A stretch of DNA of 64,000 bases from Indolivaga capnocytophagoides DSM 22835. Its GTDB lineage: Bacteria > Bacteroidota > Bacteroidia > Bacteroidales > Dysgonomonadaceae. The stretch spans positions 634,422-698,421 of the forward strand of contig NZ_KE384529.1 of assembly GCF_000426485.1 (NCBI RefSeq), given 5' to 3'. A program made the position numbers and the translations under genes. Below are positions 1-9,355 of this stretch, in pieces; position 1 is the stretch's first letter; each line of letters starts with the position of its first letter. Under the pieces are notes generated by a model. That model saw only the letters and a list, made by a program, of their open reading frames with translations. It did no database searches and was not told the DNA's origin.

Positions 1-374
1 TTGCAATATGGGTAGAAAACCTTGAAATGATGAGGCAGTTTTACCTCACATATTTTGATACGGTTTGTGGCGAAAAGTATTTTAATCCGAAAAGGAATTA
101 TACTTCTTATTTTATTTCTTTCGGAGATAGCGGTTGTCGTATAGAACTCATGCTTCAACCAAATATCATTGAAAATAAAGAAGATAGAGGATTAATCAAG
201 GGATTGGCTCATTTTTCGATCAATGTAGGCAGCAAAACGACCGTGGATAATCTGACAGAACGTCTTCGTGCAGATGGCTATATTATAAAAGGAGAACCAC
301 GCACTACAGGTGACGGATATTACGAAAGTGTAATTTTAGACCCCGAAGGCAATTACGTTGAAATCACCGATTAA
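1..374 (+). CDS. VOC/glyoxalase family protein, 5' end missing
   Basis: The frame is open to the left edge of the window, so the true start lies upstream; the first codons visible (from base 3) read AIWVENLEMM, which is the usual opening strand of VOC-fold proteins. An internal Met at base 27 is therefore not the start. About 123 residues are visible. The second half has the family signature: CRIELM, HFSINVG, and a C-terminal DPEGNYVEI strand in which His and Glu residues would bind a divalent metal. Such proteins include lactoylglutathione lyases and dioxygenase-like enzymes. The substrate cannot be told from this fragment. It converges on the transporter gene to the right, with a spacer of only about 20 bases. 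Confidence 0.85.
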   Translation, partial: AIWVENLEMMRQFYLTYFDTVCGEKYFNPKRNYTSYFISFGDSGCRIELMLQPNIIENKEDRGLIKGLAHFSINVGSKTTVDNLTERLRADGYIIKGEPRTTGDGYYESVILDPEGNYVEITD

Positions 375-393
375 AGGCCTGCAACCGGCTCTG

Positions 394-2070
394 TTACGCA
401 AAAAACAGCAAAATTAATTGTGCGGTTATAATGCGGATAAACATAGTCATCGGATACACCGTTGCATAAGCAACAGCAGGCTCATCGCCCTCTACAGTTG
501 TACTGGCATAATTGAGAGCCATCGGGTTTGCCATACTTCCGCAAAGCATCCCTGTGGTTTTGGGATAGCTCAACCCGAATATCTTCATAGCCATTATACC
601 GACTATAAGTACAGGTATGACGGTCAGCGCAAAACCGATCCCCACCCAGATGAGTCCTTCGCCCTGAAATACGGTTTCGAAGAAATGCTCTCCCGAATCC
701 AAGCCGAGACAAGCCAGATATACCACTATCCCTAATTGGCGCAACATCAGATTGGCACTTTGAGTCGTATAAGTAGTTATACGGAAACGAGGCCCGAATG
801 CCCCCATGAGTATTCCCACAATAATAGGACCTCCTGCGATGCCTAATTTAACAGGAACGCTCACTCCCGGAATAGGAATAGGTATAGCTCCCAGAATCAA
901 TCCTAAAGCAATACCTATAAATATAGCGATAAGATTGGGATTCTTTAAGCGAGCCAACTCATTACCTAGTATTTTAGCCACATTATCAACCGAAACTTTC
1001 TCTCCTACAATGGTAATCTTATCACCTATCTGTAAGGCCAGATCGGGGGATGCCAAGAGGTCAATACCCGCACGGTCGACACGTGTTATATTGATTCCGT
1101 ATAGATTACGGAGACGCAATGCTCCGAGTTTTACACCGTTAACTTTGCTTCGGGTTACGATTATACGTCTCGAAACGAGGTGGCTGTTATCGATATGATT
1201 CCAGTCTATGTCTTCTTTGTTCCAGTCTACTTCTTCCTGTTCACCAAAAAGGATTTTGATATTTTCCACGTCTGATTTCACAGAGATAATCAATATGTGG
1301 TCATTCAGTTCCAATGTAGATTCGGATGTAGGTATAGTTACTTTGCCATCACGCCAGATACGTGAAATTACAAATTTCTTAGGAGACAATCTCATTATTT
1401 CCTTGATGGTACGTGATGCTATTGCCGGATTGGTAACCATAAATTCACCGACATACGTGCTGTTGTCTTTCTTTTCCCTGCTGGTTCCATCGGGACTTTT
1501 AGGTACAAAACAGGCTCTCATAAACGCAATAGCCAATATAACGCCCACCACTCCCAACGGATAAGTAACGGCACACGCCAAAGCCATATCGGCAATGCCT
1601 TTGGCATTGGTTGGGTCTATCTGCCGCAATGTCTGCTGAGCTGCACCCAGTGCCGGTGTATTGGTTACGGCTCCCGATAATATCCCCATCATATTGGGCA
1701 TCGAAATATGAGTGGTTGCCGCCAGAATTATGGCTGTAACCAAACCGATAACCACTACTGCTATCGATAGCATATTGAGTCTGAATCCTCCTTTTTTAAG
1801 CGAAGATAAAAATCCGGGGCCAACCTGAATACCTAAAGCATATACAAAAACAATAAGCCCGAAGTTTTGGGCAAAATAGAGCATGTCTCTGTTGAGATCG
1901 AGTTTGAAGTGCCCGACTATAATACCTGTGAAAAAGACGAAAGTAATCCCCAGCGAGATATTAAATATCTTGATTTTACCTAATTGCAATCCTATAGCAG
2001 AAATCGCAGAGATGAGAATGACCGTCTGTATCATCGACGGTTTGAAAATGGCATCTAATAACCAGTCCAT
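394..2070 (-). CDS. AspT/YidE/YbjL-type transporter with RCK_C (TrkA-C) domains
   Basis: 558 residues. Two hydrophobic blocks of about five to six membrane segments each (roughly residues 10-190 and 375-558) flank a central cytoplasmic region with two RCK_C-like domains (about 205-285 and 290-370, including the IIVTRSKVNG strand). This is the layout of the aspartate:alanine exchanger AspT and of the uncharacterised YidE/YbjL transporters, which have duplicated membrane halves and about 550 residues. Likely an inner-membrane organic-anion exchanger or channel gated by the RCK_C domains. The substrate is unknown. It is transcribed alone from a promoter about 25 bases upstream of its ATG. Confidence 0.88.
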   Translation of the reverse strand: MDWLLDAIFKPSMIQTVILISAISAIGLQLGKIKIFNISLGITFVFFTGIIVGHFKLDLNRDMLYFAQNFGLIVFVYALGIQVGPGFLSSLKKGGFRLNMLSIAVVVIGLVTAIILAATTHISMPNMMGILSGAVTNTPALGAAQQTLRQIDPTNAKGIADMALACAVTYPLGVVGVILAIAFMRACFVPKSPDGTSREKKDNSTYVGEFMVTNPAIASRTIKEIMRLSPKKFVISRIWRDGKVTIPTSESTLELNDHILIISVKSDVENIKILFGEQEEVDWNKEDIDWNHIDNSHLVSRRIIVTRSKVNGVKLGALRLRNLYGINITRVDRAGIDLLASPDLALQIGDKITIVGEKVSVDNVAKILGNELARLKNPNLIAIFIGIALGLILGAIPIPIPGVSVPVKLGIAGGPIIVGILMGAFGPRFRITTYTTQSANLMLRQLGIVVYLACLGLDSGEHFFETVFQGEGLIWVGIGFALTVIPVLIVGIMAMKIFGLSYPKTTGMLCGSMANPMALNYASTTVEGDEPAVAYATVYPMTMFIRIITAQLILLFFA

Positions 2071-2090
2071 AACGAGTTTTAAATTCGGCG

Positions 2091-2098
2091 CAAATTTA
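2091..2098 (-). promoter_or_regulatory. -7 box of the transporter promoter
   Basis: Reads TAAATTTG on the minus strand, a perfect match to the Bacteroidota -7 consensus TAnnTTTG. The transcript would start about base 2085 and leave a very short leader before the ATG at 2070. Confidence 0.6.
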
Positions 2099-2116
2099 TT
2101 ACTATTAATTCTAATT

Positions 2117-2131
2117 CTAGCATTTTGCTAG
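2117..2131. promoter_or_regulatory. Short palindrome at the -33 region
   Basis: CTAGC-ATTTT-GCTAG, perfect 5-bp arms, about 18 bp upstream of the -7 box of the minus-strand transporter gene. It could be an operator; the arms are short, so chance is possible. Confidence 0.3.
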
Positions 2132-2177
2132 TGAATCTTTTATCTGTTTATATTTTTTATGGATCGTTTTTGCATTT

Positions 2178-2270
2178 AAGGCCTCAGACCTTTCTATTAA
2201 CTTTACAATAATAATAACAAGAGCTGGTTATCACTTTAAAATATGTCATTAAATACTTTCTAATATTTAA
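2178..2270 (+). repeat. Dispersed GGTCTCAGACC repeat, full copy
   Basis: Core GGCCTCAGACC at 2180-2190, then a T-rich stretch, an ATAAC/GTTAT hairpin, and the conserved tail CATTAAATACTTTCT. Same order of blocks as the copies at 22749, 24122 and 31899. Confidence 0.75.
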
Positions 2271-2454
2271 TTAGAACGGAACAATACTATATATCTTCAT
2301 GGTGATATATTTGGTGAATTATCCACGATGCTGGAATAAATAAAAGCTCAAATACTATACACAAATAGAATAAATATTTATATATTTACAAAACAATCAA
2401 CTATTAAGGGTTGTTATATCATTAACCAATAAGCTATTACTCTGGACACTAATG

Positions 2455-2622
2455 AGGTCTCGGACCTATTTATTCTATTTTATGAGGCATTTCTCACGAC
2501 TCGGCAAAGCCAAAATAAATTTTGCATATGCTTTTGCAGTTTGAAATGTTGACTTTGATAGCATAACAGCAAGAGTCTGTTGTCGCTTTAAAACAGATCA
2601 TCAGATACTTTCTGTTATTTAT
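2455..2622 (+). repeat. Dispersed repeat, full copy with about 75 bp extra sequence
   Basis: Core GGTCTCGGACC at 2456-2466. After TATTTATT about 75 bp of unrelated sequence intervenes before the internal hairpin (AACAG/CTGTT) and the tail ending near 2622. Together with the copy at 2178 it fills most of the 600-bp spacer at 2071-2671; nothing else but the promoter of the transporter was recognised there. Confidence 0.65.
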
Positions 2623-2671
2623 AAAGCCTTAGTTTCGAGATAATATATACACCATCTAATACACATTTATT

Positions 2672-3928
2672 ATGAAACCTTCAAGTTGTTTGTTTTTGAA
2701 TGTTTTGTTGGCAGTATTCTTTCTCTCCTCTACGTTTCCTTTATCGGCACAGGACGATTCGGTCATTACCATCAGCGGAATTGTAAAAGATCAGAAATCG
2801 AAAAAGAAACTCGAATACGTAAATATATCAGTACAAGGGACTAACATCGGAACGGTAAGTAACAGTGACGGTGAATTTACTCTCAAAATACCAGTCCGAT
2901 ACAAATCGGACAACCTGCTGTTTACCCATCTCGGATATAATAATCACCTGCATCCTATCGGCGGTAAAAACATCGAAAATGAAACGTTTATGCTGACATC
3001 CGACAGTCAGGTTCTCGACGAAGTTGTTATCCGGTCGGGCGATCCTCTTGCAATAGTAAGGGAAGCCGTCAAAAAAATCGACCTGAATTATACTAACTCA
3101 CCAACTATCTTATCGGGTTTTTACAGGGAAACCATACAAAAAGGAAAGAGATACATTGATATATCCGAAGCCGTGATGAACATATACAAAACATCATACA
3201 ACCAGAATACGGATAACGACGGTGTACAAATATACAAAGGACGGAGGCTTTTAAGCCCAAAACCAAGTGACACGCTGAGTGTCAAATTGCAAGGAGGACC
3301 TAATCTGGCGATATACGGCGATATTGTAAAACAGCCTTATCCTTTGCTCGATGAGGAATCGCTTCCGCTTTACATGTTCAAGATGGAAGACCCTGTAACT
3401 ATCAACGAACGCCCCCATTATACAATCAGGTTTACACCTCAGGCTATAGCCGAAATACCATTGTATACAGGCAATATATACATCGATCAGCAAAATCTGA
3501 CCATATCACGTGTCGAATACAGCCTGAGTATGGATAACAGGGACAAGGTGACCCGCATCATCCTTAAGAAGAAACCACCGAAATTGCGTTTTAAACCAAA
3601 CGAAGTCTCATTTGTCGTTACATACAAAACTTTGGAAGGTCGCAGCCGGATCAATTATATACGAAACCAGATAAGGTTCAACTGCGATTGGAAACGCCGT
3701 TTGTTCTCGACTTCCTATACCGTTATTTCGGAACTGGTAGTTACAGACAGTAAACCATTGGATATGAAAAAAGCTCCGAGTAAAGAATTTTTCAAACAAA
3801 ACCAGACGTTATCGGATAAGATAAGTAATTTTTCGGATCAGAATTTCTGGGAAGCCTATAATATTATAGAACCGACCGAATCGCTCGAATCGGCGGTTGT
3901 AAAACTAAAAAAGCAATATAACGAATAA
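2672..3928 (+). CDS. Exported protein with carboxypeptidase-like regulatory domain
   Basis: 418 residues. A Sec signal peptide spans residues 1-26, cut after PLSAQ. Residues about 32-115 form a CarboxypepD_reg-like beta-sandwich (ITISGIVKDQ at its start, LDEVVI at its end), the module found at the N-terminus of SusC-type receptors. The rest has no TonB plug or long barrel, so this is not a receptor. It resembles Bacteroidota proteins annotated only as carboxypeptidase-like regulatory domain-containing, some related to DUF5686. Probably in the periplasm or outer membrane; role unknown. It has its own transcription unit between two repeat copies and a convergent terminator. Confidence 0.75.
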   Translation: MKPSSCLFLNVLLAVFFLSSTFPLSAQDDSVITISGIVKDQKSKKKLEYVNISVQGTNIGTVSNSDGEFTLKIPVRYKSDNLLFTHLGYNNHLHPIGGKNIENETFMLTSDSQVLDEVVIRSGDPLAIVREAVKKIDLNYTNSPTILSGFYRETIQKGKRYIDISEAVMNIYKTSYNQNTDNDGVQIYKGRRLLSPKPSDTLSVKLQGGPNLAIYGDIVKQPYPLLDEESLPLYMFKMEDPVTINERPHYTIRFTPQAIAEIPLYTGNIYIDQQNLTISRVEYSLSMDNRDKVTRIILKKKPPKLRFKPNEVSFVVTYKTLEGRSRINYIRNQIRFNCDWKRRLFSTSYTVISELVVTDSKPLDMKKAPSKEFFKQNQTLSDKISNFSDQNFWEAYNIIEPTESLESAVVKLKKQYNE

Positions 3929-3969
3929 GCCTGAAGGCTTGTAGACTCTGTAATAGTAAATAGTAGAGA

Positions 3970-4007
3970 AAAAGGATGCCGGTCGATTTTTATCGTGGCA
4001 TCCTTTT
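3970..4007. terminator. Bidirectional intrinsic terminator
   Basis: AAAAGGATGCC and GGCATCCTTTT arms with a 16-base loop, A-run on one side and T-run on the other. It lies between the converging genes ending at 3928 and 4065. Confidence 0.8.
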
Positions 4008-4064
4008 CTTTTCAAAAAGTCAAATATATATAAGTGTGAATGAAGAATTTGCTCTATGTCTATG

Positions 4065-4868
4065 TTAATCTTCCCAATCGGCTATTATCTCCTGCCTATC
4101 ATACGAATAGGCACTGAAATAACCTAATGCACCTCCTGTAATATTACTTGTAGGATTATTATTAGAGTCGCTTATTCCGTCGAGAGTATAAAAATAAGTA
4201 TATGCACCTTTATCAAGGCTTTGTAATTCTATTTTCAGTCTGTCTCCTTTTTTAATCTCCTCATCTACGAGTTTTTTTTCATCCGGAAAACATAAGTTAA
4301 CATACTCTATACCATCGCTTCTGTCCATTGATATAGCTTCGTAAGCACAGGGAATGTATTTATCATTGACATATAATTTGGCTCTGTAATAATCATTGGT
4401 AGTTCCGACGGGATCTTTGAAGTGTACTCTCGGCAACCAATAATCAAGAACTTTAAAGTCAAACATACTCAGCGAATCGATCTTAACCACAGGGGGCATT
4501 TTAGATGTAGAAGTGTATGTCTGTTCATCATAAAGCACTGTGAGTTTATAGGTTCTGCCCTCAACCCCTTTCAGAGTTTTAGCAACATACCATCCTGTAC
4601 TGTTTAATAATAACGTTTCGGTATTTCCTGCATCATCACTGATCTGTATACTGGCTCCTGTAATAGGTTCGTATACATTATTATCATTAAAATCCTTGGT
4701 TTTGGTAAGTTTTACTTTTGCAATAGAATCTTTAACCACCAATCCTTCGATAACCAATCGGGGTGTAACCGAATTAAGGTCTACATCTATTTCTTTTTCG
4801 CAAGATGTAAGTATTGCTGTCATTAATAATGCAATGACTATGAGCGGTATATTTATTATTTTTTTCAT
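4065..4868 (-). CDS. DUF4249 outer-membrane lipoprotein
   Basis: 267 residues. Lipoprotein signal peptide with the lipobox Cys at residue 23 (ILTSCEKE). The mature part matches the DUF4249 layout: an early LVIEGLV strand, then an Ig-like region with KVKLTKTKDF and GASIQISDDAG. DUF4249 proteins are almost always encoded directly downstream of a TonB-dependent receptor in Bacteroidota, as here (13-base gap), and are thought to act with it at the cell surface. No enzymatic motif was seen. It is the second gene of a two-gene operon read from the promoter at 7289. Confidence 0.85.
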   Translation of the reverse strand: MKKIINIPLIVIALLMTAILTSCEKEIDVDLNSVTPRLVIEGLVVKDSIAKVKLTKTKDFNDNNVYEPITGASIQISDDAGNTETLLLNSTGWYVAKTLKGVEGRTYKLTVLYDEQTYTSTSKMPPVVKIDSLSMFDFKVLDYWLPRVHFKDPVGTTNDYYRAKLYVNDKYIPCAYEAISMDRSDGIEYVNLCFPDEKKLVDEEIKKGDRLKIELQSLDKGAYTYFYTLDGISDSNNNPTSNITGGALGYFSAYSYDRQEIIADWED

Positions 4869-4881
4869 AATGTTTTACGAT

Positions 4882-7209
4882 TTAGAATTTAAAATTCCAT
4901 GAAACGGATGGCACAAAACGGAATAAGGCATACTGATAAGCTGTTGTCTTATCCGGATCATCGTCATTCGTTCTGAAATCAATCATATAAGCATTTTCAC
5001 GTCCGTATGCATTATAAAGGCTGAATACCAGCTCGGATGAAAATTTTCGGGTCTGTTTCAGTTTGCATGTAGCACCTAAGTCGAGGCGATGGTATGCAGG
5101 TGCACGGTATCCGTTACGCTCAGCGTAATACATCACATCTTTACCGTCGATCTGGTATTTTCCGCTTGGATATGTCAGGGCATTACCGGTATAATAAATC
5201 CATGCTGCGGACAACGACCATTTTTTATTTAGGTCGTACATCCCTACTATCGATATATCGTGTGTCCGATCCTGATATGTATCGTACCAACGGTCGTCAT
5301 TAATACCGTTTATCTGCTTTTCCGATTTGGATAATGTATAGCTGATCCATCCGGTCAAACGTCCCTTCTTCTTTTTCAATAGTAATTCTATACCATACGC
5401 ACGTCCTTTACCTGCAAGTAATTCGGTTTCTATAACATTATATCCTTCAAAATCGGCATTATCCACAAAATCGAGCTGATTTTTAAGATGCTTGTAATAA
5501 CCTTCCACACTAAATTCGTATGCATTGTCTTTGAAGTTGCGGAAATATCCTAATGAATACTGGTCTCCGATCTGAGGCTTTACATTATTCGAACTCATTG
5601 TCCAACGATCGTAAGGTGTACCTGTGGCAGAATATGTCAGCAAGTGCATATTTTGTGTGGTGCGGGCATAAGCAGCCTTTATAGAAGAAGATTTATCGAG
5701 CTTATAAGCCATTGACACACGAGGTTCTAGGTTTATATATGTCTTGACTACATCTTTCGATCCATACCATGTACTATCCGTTACATTACGGTTGTCATCA
5801 AGAGTATAATATTCTCCTTTACCCATAGCTGAAAAAGCCGATAAGCGTAGACCGTAAATCACTTCGAATTTATCGGACAGTTGTACCTGATTCGACAGAT
5901 ATGCAGCATTTTCGAGTGCATAACGGTTATACAGATTTATCTTAGTGGTACTTCTTGCCAGGTCACCCGGATTTAGACGGTGTCGGGTTGCCTGTACTCC
6001 AAATTTCCACGTATTGGTTGCGGAAGGAAGAAATACAAATTCCTGTTTGAAACCTAAGTCCATAATATCGGCCTCCGCATCCATATTCGTTCCGAAATCG
6101 GCATGCGCATTATATTGGTATTTATTGTATGTAAATGTTGTTGCCGAACTCCATTTATTGCTAAATACATCACTCCATTTCAGAGCAGTTATCTGGTTAC
6201 CCCAGTCTGTATTAGCAGCATCTTTCAATACCATTTTATCTTTGCCGAAATAGGCAGAAAATGTAAGCTGATCTTTGTTTGAGAGCCAGATATTTGCTTT
6301 TGCATTCAAGTCATAAAAATACAGATAAGCATCTGTAGCTTCTTTTACTCCTGACATACGGGCAATGGCATCCGCATAGGTACGACGCGCTCCGACTATA
6401 AATGATGATTTACCTTTCTGAATAGGCCCTTCGAAACTCAGTTTAGATGAAATAAGCCCGATTCCGCCTGTCACACCTAACTTTTCAATATCTCCGTTAC
6501 GTTGCTGTACATCAAGTATAGAAGCCAAACGCTCTCCATATTGTGCAGGTAATGCACCTTTATATAATACGGCATCGCGCACAACATCCGAATTGAATGT
6601 CGAAAAAAATCCCATCAAGTGCGAGGCATTATATAAGGCAACGTTATCGAGCAGAATAAGATTCTGATCAACAGAACCTCCTCTTACGAACATTCCGCTA
6701 CTGCCATCACCTGTCGATTTTACACCGGGCATCAATTGCAGTGATTTTATAATATCACGTTCTCCCATCAGAACCGGCAGCTTATTTATCTCCTGAATAT
6801 CAATACGCTCTACTCCGGTTTGAACAGCGGTAACATTTTCGTCTGCCTTACGGCTGCTGACAACTACCTCATTCAGGTTTACGGAGGAGGAAGACAATGA
6901 TATATTCTTCTCCAGATTTTTATCTACGGTAATTTTTATTTCCTGCGTTTCATATCCGACATACGAAACCAACAGCGTATATTTGCCGGATTGTAATGTG
7001 ATCGAGTAAGAACCGGAGACGTCTGAACTGGTCGCTTTCGAGGGAATTTCCTTTATCCCGATAGGAACACCGGCTAAAGTCTCTTTCGAATCCCGATCCA
7101 TAATAATACCTTTAATTGTGAAACTCTCTTTCTTTTGGAGTACAGTAGCAAAAGAAATGCCCCAACCTATTAAAAGCAGAAGAATCGTTAGTGATAAAAT
7201 ACGTTTCAT
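4882..7209 (-). CDS. TonB-dependent receptor with N-terminal carboxypeptidase-like domain
   Basis: 775 residues. Signal peptide at 1-22; CarboxypepD_reg-like domain at about 29-110 (TIKGIIMDRD to LNEVVVSS); plug domain at about 125-225 with MPGVKSTGDGSSGMFVRGG; then a 22-strand-type barrel ending in an aromatic SWNFKF. It is shorter than SusC proteins and lacks the extended SusC signature, which fits the receptor class paired with DUF4249 rather than SusD. It would import a small ligand using TonB/ExbBD energy. The ligand is unknown. Expression probably depends on the direct repeats upstream. Confidence 0.9.
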   Translation of the reverse strand: MKRILSLTILLLLIGWGISFATVLQKKESFTIKGIIMDRDSKETLAGVPIGIKEIPSKATSSDVSGSYSITLQSGKYTLLVSYVGYETQEIKITVDKNLEKNISLSSSSVNLNEVVVSSRKADENVTAVQTGVERIDIQEINKLPVLMGERDIIKSLQLMPGVKSTGDGSSGMFVRGGSVDQNLILLDNVALYNASHLMGFFSTFNSDVVRDAVLYKGALPAQYGERLASILDVQQRNGDIEKLGVTGGIGLISSKLSFEGPIQKGKSSFIVGARRTYADAIARMSGVKEATDAYLYFYDLNAKANIWLSNKDQLTFSAYFGKDKMVLKDAANTDWGNQITALKWSDVFSNKWSSATTFTYNKYQYNAHADFGTNMDAEADIMDLGFKQEFVFLPSATNTWKFGVQATRHRLNPGDLARSTTKINLYNRYALENAAYLSNQVQLSDKFEVIYGLRLSAFSAMGKGEYYTLDDNRNVTDSTWYGSKDVVKTYINLEPRVSMAYKLDKSSSIKAAYARTTQNMHLLTYSATGTPYDRWTMSSNNVKPQIGDQYSLGYFRNFKDNAYEFSVEGYYKHLKNQLDFVDNADFEGYNVIETELLAGKGRAYGIELLLKKKKGRLTGWISYTLSKSEKQINGINDDRWYDTYQDRTHDISIVGMYDLNKKWSLSAAWIYYTGNALTYPSGKYQIDGKDVMYYAERNGYRAPAYHRLDLGATCKLKQTRKFSSELVFSLYNAYGRENAYMIDFRTNDDDPDKTTAYQYALFRFVPSVSWNFKF

Positions 7210-7288
7210 TTATGTGTTGTTTAATTATTTATGAATAGGTATAACCTAAACTTTCTTTATATGAAAAAAACGGGCTTTATTGTTGACG

Positions 7289-7296
7289 CAAATATA
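7289..7296 (-). promoter_or_regulatory. -7 box of the TonB receptor/DUF4249 operon
   Basis: TATATTTG on the minus strand, perfect consensus, about 80 bases upstream of the ATG at 7209. No good -33 TTTG is present at the expected distance, which fits an activator-dependent promoter. Confidence 0.6.
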
Positions 7297-7323
7297 TGAA
7301 ACATCAAGTATACTTTTTTCGAT

Positions 7324-7358
7324 ATTGAGACGAAACACATCTTTATTGAGACGAAACA
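7324..7358. promoter_or_regulatory. Direct repeat operator, 21-bp period
   Basis: ATTGAGACGAAACA occurs twice, at 7324-7337 and 7345-7358, exactly 21 bp apart, so both copies face the same side of the helix. They sit about 47 and 68 bp upstream of the predicted start of transcription of the receptor operon. Two direct repeats about two turns apart are typical of LytTR-type response regulators; the regulator itself is not in this window. Confidence 0.5.
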
Positions 7359-7380
7359 GTCATTTTAACAGGTAAAAGAC

Positions 7381-7422
7381 AAAAGAAGATGTAGCGGCAG
7401 ATAAACCACTACATCTTCTTTT
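7381..7422. terminator. Intrinsic terminator after hcp
   Basis: Perfect 14-bp arms AAAAGAAGATGTAG / CTACATCTTCTTTT with a 14-base loop. On the minus strand it follows the hcp stop codon at 7457. Confidence 0.75.
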
Positions 7423-7456
7423 AAGAAAAACACTTTAACCGGTCTCTCCTTCAAAA

Positions 7457-9094
7457 TCAACCAGCCATAAATACTTCTATATCGTCTTCAACATTTGTAA
7501 TACCTCCGATACCGAAATTTTCGACAAGCACTTTCGCTACATTCGCCGATAAGAATCCGGGAAGAGTTGGTCCGAGATGGATATTCTTCACACCCAGATG
7601 CAGTAAAGCCAGTAACACAATTACAGCTTTTTGTTCATACCATGCAATATTATAAACAATGGGCAGGTCGTTGATATCTTCGAGTCCGAATGCTTCTTTC
7701 AGTTTCAAAGCTATTACAGCCAGTGAATAACAGTCGTTACATTGTCCAGCATCCAAAACACGGGGTATGCCACCTATATCGCCAAGCGGCAATTTATTGT
7801 ATCGGTATTTAGCACATCCGGCTGTAAGTATAACGGTTTCTTTAGGTAATGCCTGAGCAAAGTCGGTATAATACTGACGGCTTTTCATACGTCCGTCGCA
7901 ACCACCCATCACAAAGAATTTCTTGATGGCTCCCGATTTTACGGCATCGATAATTTTATCGGCAAGAGCCAATACCTGAGCATGAGCAAACCCTCCGATA
8001 ATAGTACCTTCTTCTATTTGGTGAGGAGCCTTGCATGTTTTAGCCATTGCTATGATTTCCGAAAAATCTTTAGGCTGTCCGTCTTTACGTTCGGCAATAT
8101 GTTTTGCTCCGGTAAGTCCGGCGGCTCCCGTTGTAAATATTTTACCGACATATGATGCAGATTTAGACGGAGGAACTATACAGTTGGTTGTAAACAGAAT
8201 AGGTCCGTTAAAATTTTCGAAATCGCTTTTTTGCTGCCACCATGCGCCTCCGTAGTTTCCTGCAAGATGTTTGTATTTTTTCAATTGAGGATAATAGTGA
8301 GCCGGCAACATTTCGCTGTGAGTATATACATCTACTCCTGTACCTTCGGTCTGAATAAGCAATTCTTCAATATCACGCAAGTCGTGTCCGCTGATAAGTA
8401 TACCGGGATTTTTACCGACACCTATATTTACTGTAGATATTTCGGGATTTCCGAATCGACCTGTGTTAGCGGCATCGAGCAATGCCATAGCCTGTACTCC
8501 GTATTTACCGGTTTCGAGAGTAAGAGCAATAAGCTCATCAGTTGTAATATCTTCACGGGTAATTTCAGCTAAAGCGTGCTGCATGAATCTGTATAATTCA
8601 TCGTCTGTTTTTTCGAGGTTATAAGCATGTTCGCCATATGCAGCCATTCCTTTCAGCCCGTAATGTATCAGTTCTTTGAGAGAACGCAGGTCTTCGTTTG
8701 GTTCGTGCAGAACACCTACAGTTTTGGCTTTGTCCATAAATTCGTCATCCGATCCGTTCCATGTCGCAGCATCCGGCAGATTAGATTTATCGTTCAGCTT
8801 TTCAAGCAAGCTATTACGAAGCTGTAATCCTTCTTTTACTTTAACTTTCAAAGCTTCAAAATCGAAATTTGCATTAGTGATGCTCATAAACATGGCATCT
8901 ATAACAAACTTATCTGCTACGGGAGATGCCTTGCCTTCTTTTCGTAAACGGTCGTTAACAATAGCAACGCCCTTATTTACAAATAACAGCAGATCTTGAA
9001 TATCCGATACTTCGGGAGTTTTTCCACATACTCCTATAACTTCACATCCTGTACCTTTGGAGGTTTCCTGACATTGATAACAAAACATGCTCAT
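7457..9094 (-). CDS. hcp: Hybrid cluster protein (hydroxylamine/NO reductase)
   Basis: 545 residues, full length for a class I Hcp. N-terminal cysteines C5, C8, C17 and C23 (spacing CX2CX8CX5C) are those of the [4Fe-4S] type, not the [2Fe-2S] class II type. Later cluster ligands are seen in [35 protein letters not shown] and QCNDCYS. Hcp is a cytoplasmic iron-sulfur-oxygen enzyme that reduces NO or hydroxylamine and protects anaerobes from nitrosative stress. No hcr partner is adjacent. A near-palindrome upstream suggests control by a CRP/FNR-family regulator such as HcpR. Confidence 0.95.
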   Translation of the reverse strand: MSMFCYQCQETSKGTGCEVIGVCGKTPEVSDIQDLLLFVNKGVAIVNDRLRKEGKASPVADKFVIDAMFMSITNANFDFEALKVKVKEGLQLRNSLLEKLNDKSNLPDAATWNGSDDEFMDKAKTVGVLHEPNEDLRSLKELIHYGLKGMAAYGEHAYNLEKTDDELYRFMQHALAEITREDITTDELIALTLETGKYGVQAMALLDAANTGRFGNPEISTVNIGVGKNPGILISGHDLRDIEELLIQTEGTGVDVYTHSEMLPAHYYPQLKKYKHLAGNYGGAWWQQKSDFENFNGPILFTTNCIVPPSKSASYVGKIFTTGAAGLTGAKHIAERKDGQPKDFSEIIAMAKTCKAPHQIEEGTIIGGFAHAQVLALADKIIDAVKSGAIKKFFVMGGCDGRMKSRQYYTDFAQALPKETVILTAGCAKYRYNKLPLGDIGGIPRVLDAGQCNDCYSLAVIALKLKEAFGLEDINDLPIVYNIAWYEQKAVIVLLALLHLGVKNIHLGPTLPGFLSANVAKVLVENFGIGGITNVEDDIEVFMAG

Positions 9095-9140
9095 AATTAT
9101 ATTTTTAAATTATTGATAGTTTTTTAATTGATCACAATGC

Positions 9141-9148
9141 AAAGCTAG
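9141..9148 (-). promoter_or_regulatory. -7 box of the hcp promoter
   Basis: TAGCTTTG on the minus strand, a perfect TAnnTTTG match. Predicted transcription start near 9135, leader about 40 bases. Confidence 0.6.
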
Positions 9149-9169
9149 AGAATGTATAATAGCTAAAAT

Positions 9170-9185
9170 GTATCATATGTTACAC
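9170..9185. promoter_or_regulatory. CRP/FNR-like (HcpR-type) site upstream of hcp
   Basis: TGTATCATATGTTACA, a 16-bp palindrome with one mismatched pair. Its centre (9177.5) is about 42 bp upstream of the predicted hcp transcript start, the classic class II activator position. HcpR, a CRP/FNR-family protein, is known to control hcp in Porphyromonas; that it binds here is inference. Confidence 0.5.
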
Positions 9186-9310
9186 TCTGTAATTTCTCTT
9201 TCAAAAAAGCAGAACACTAAAAGACAAACGAATTTCTATATAGAATAATATTTTCATAGCAGAAAAACAACTAAATCTCTCTTTTCGGACAATTATATCA
9301 GGATATTATA

Positions 9311-9318
9311 TACTTTTG
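9311..9318 (+). promoter_or_regulatory. -7 box of the beta-barrel gene
   Basis: TACTTTTG, a perfect TAnnTTTG match, 38 bases upstream of the ATG at 9356. Confidence 0.5.
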
Positions 9319-9355
9319 AATCAAAACACATTTTAAACAAAAAAAAACGCGAACT

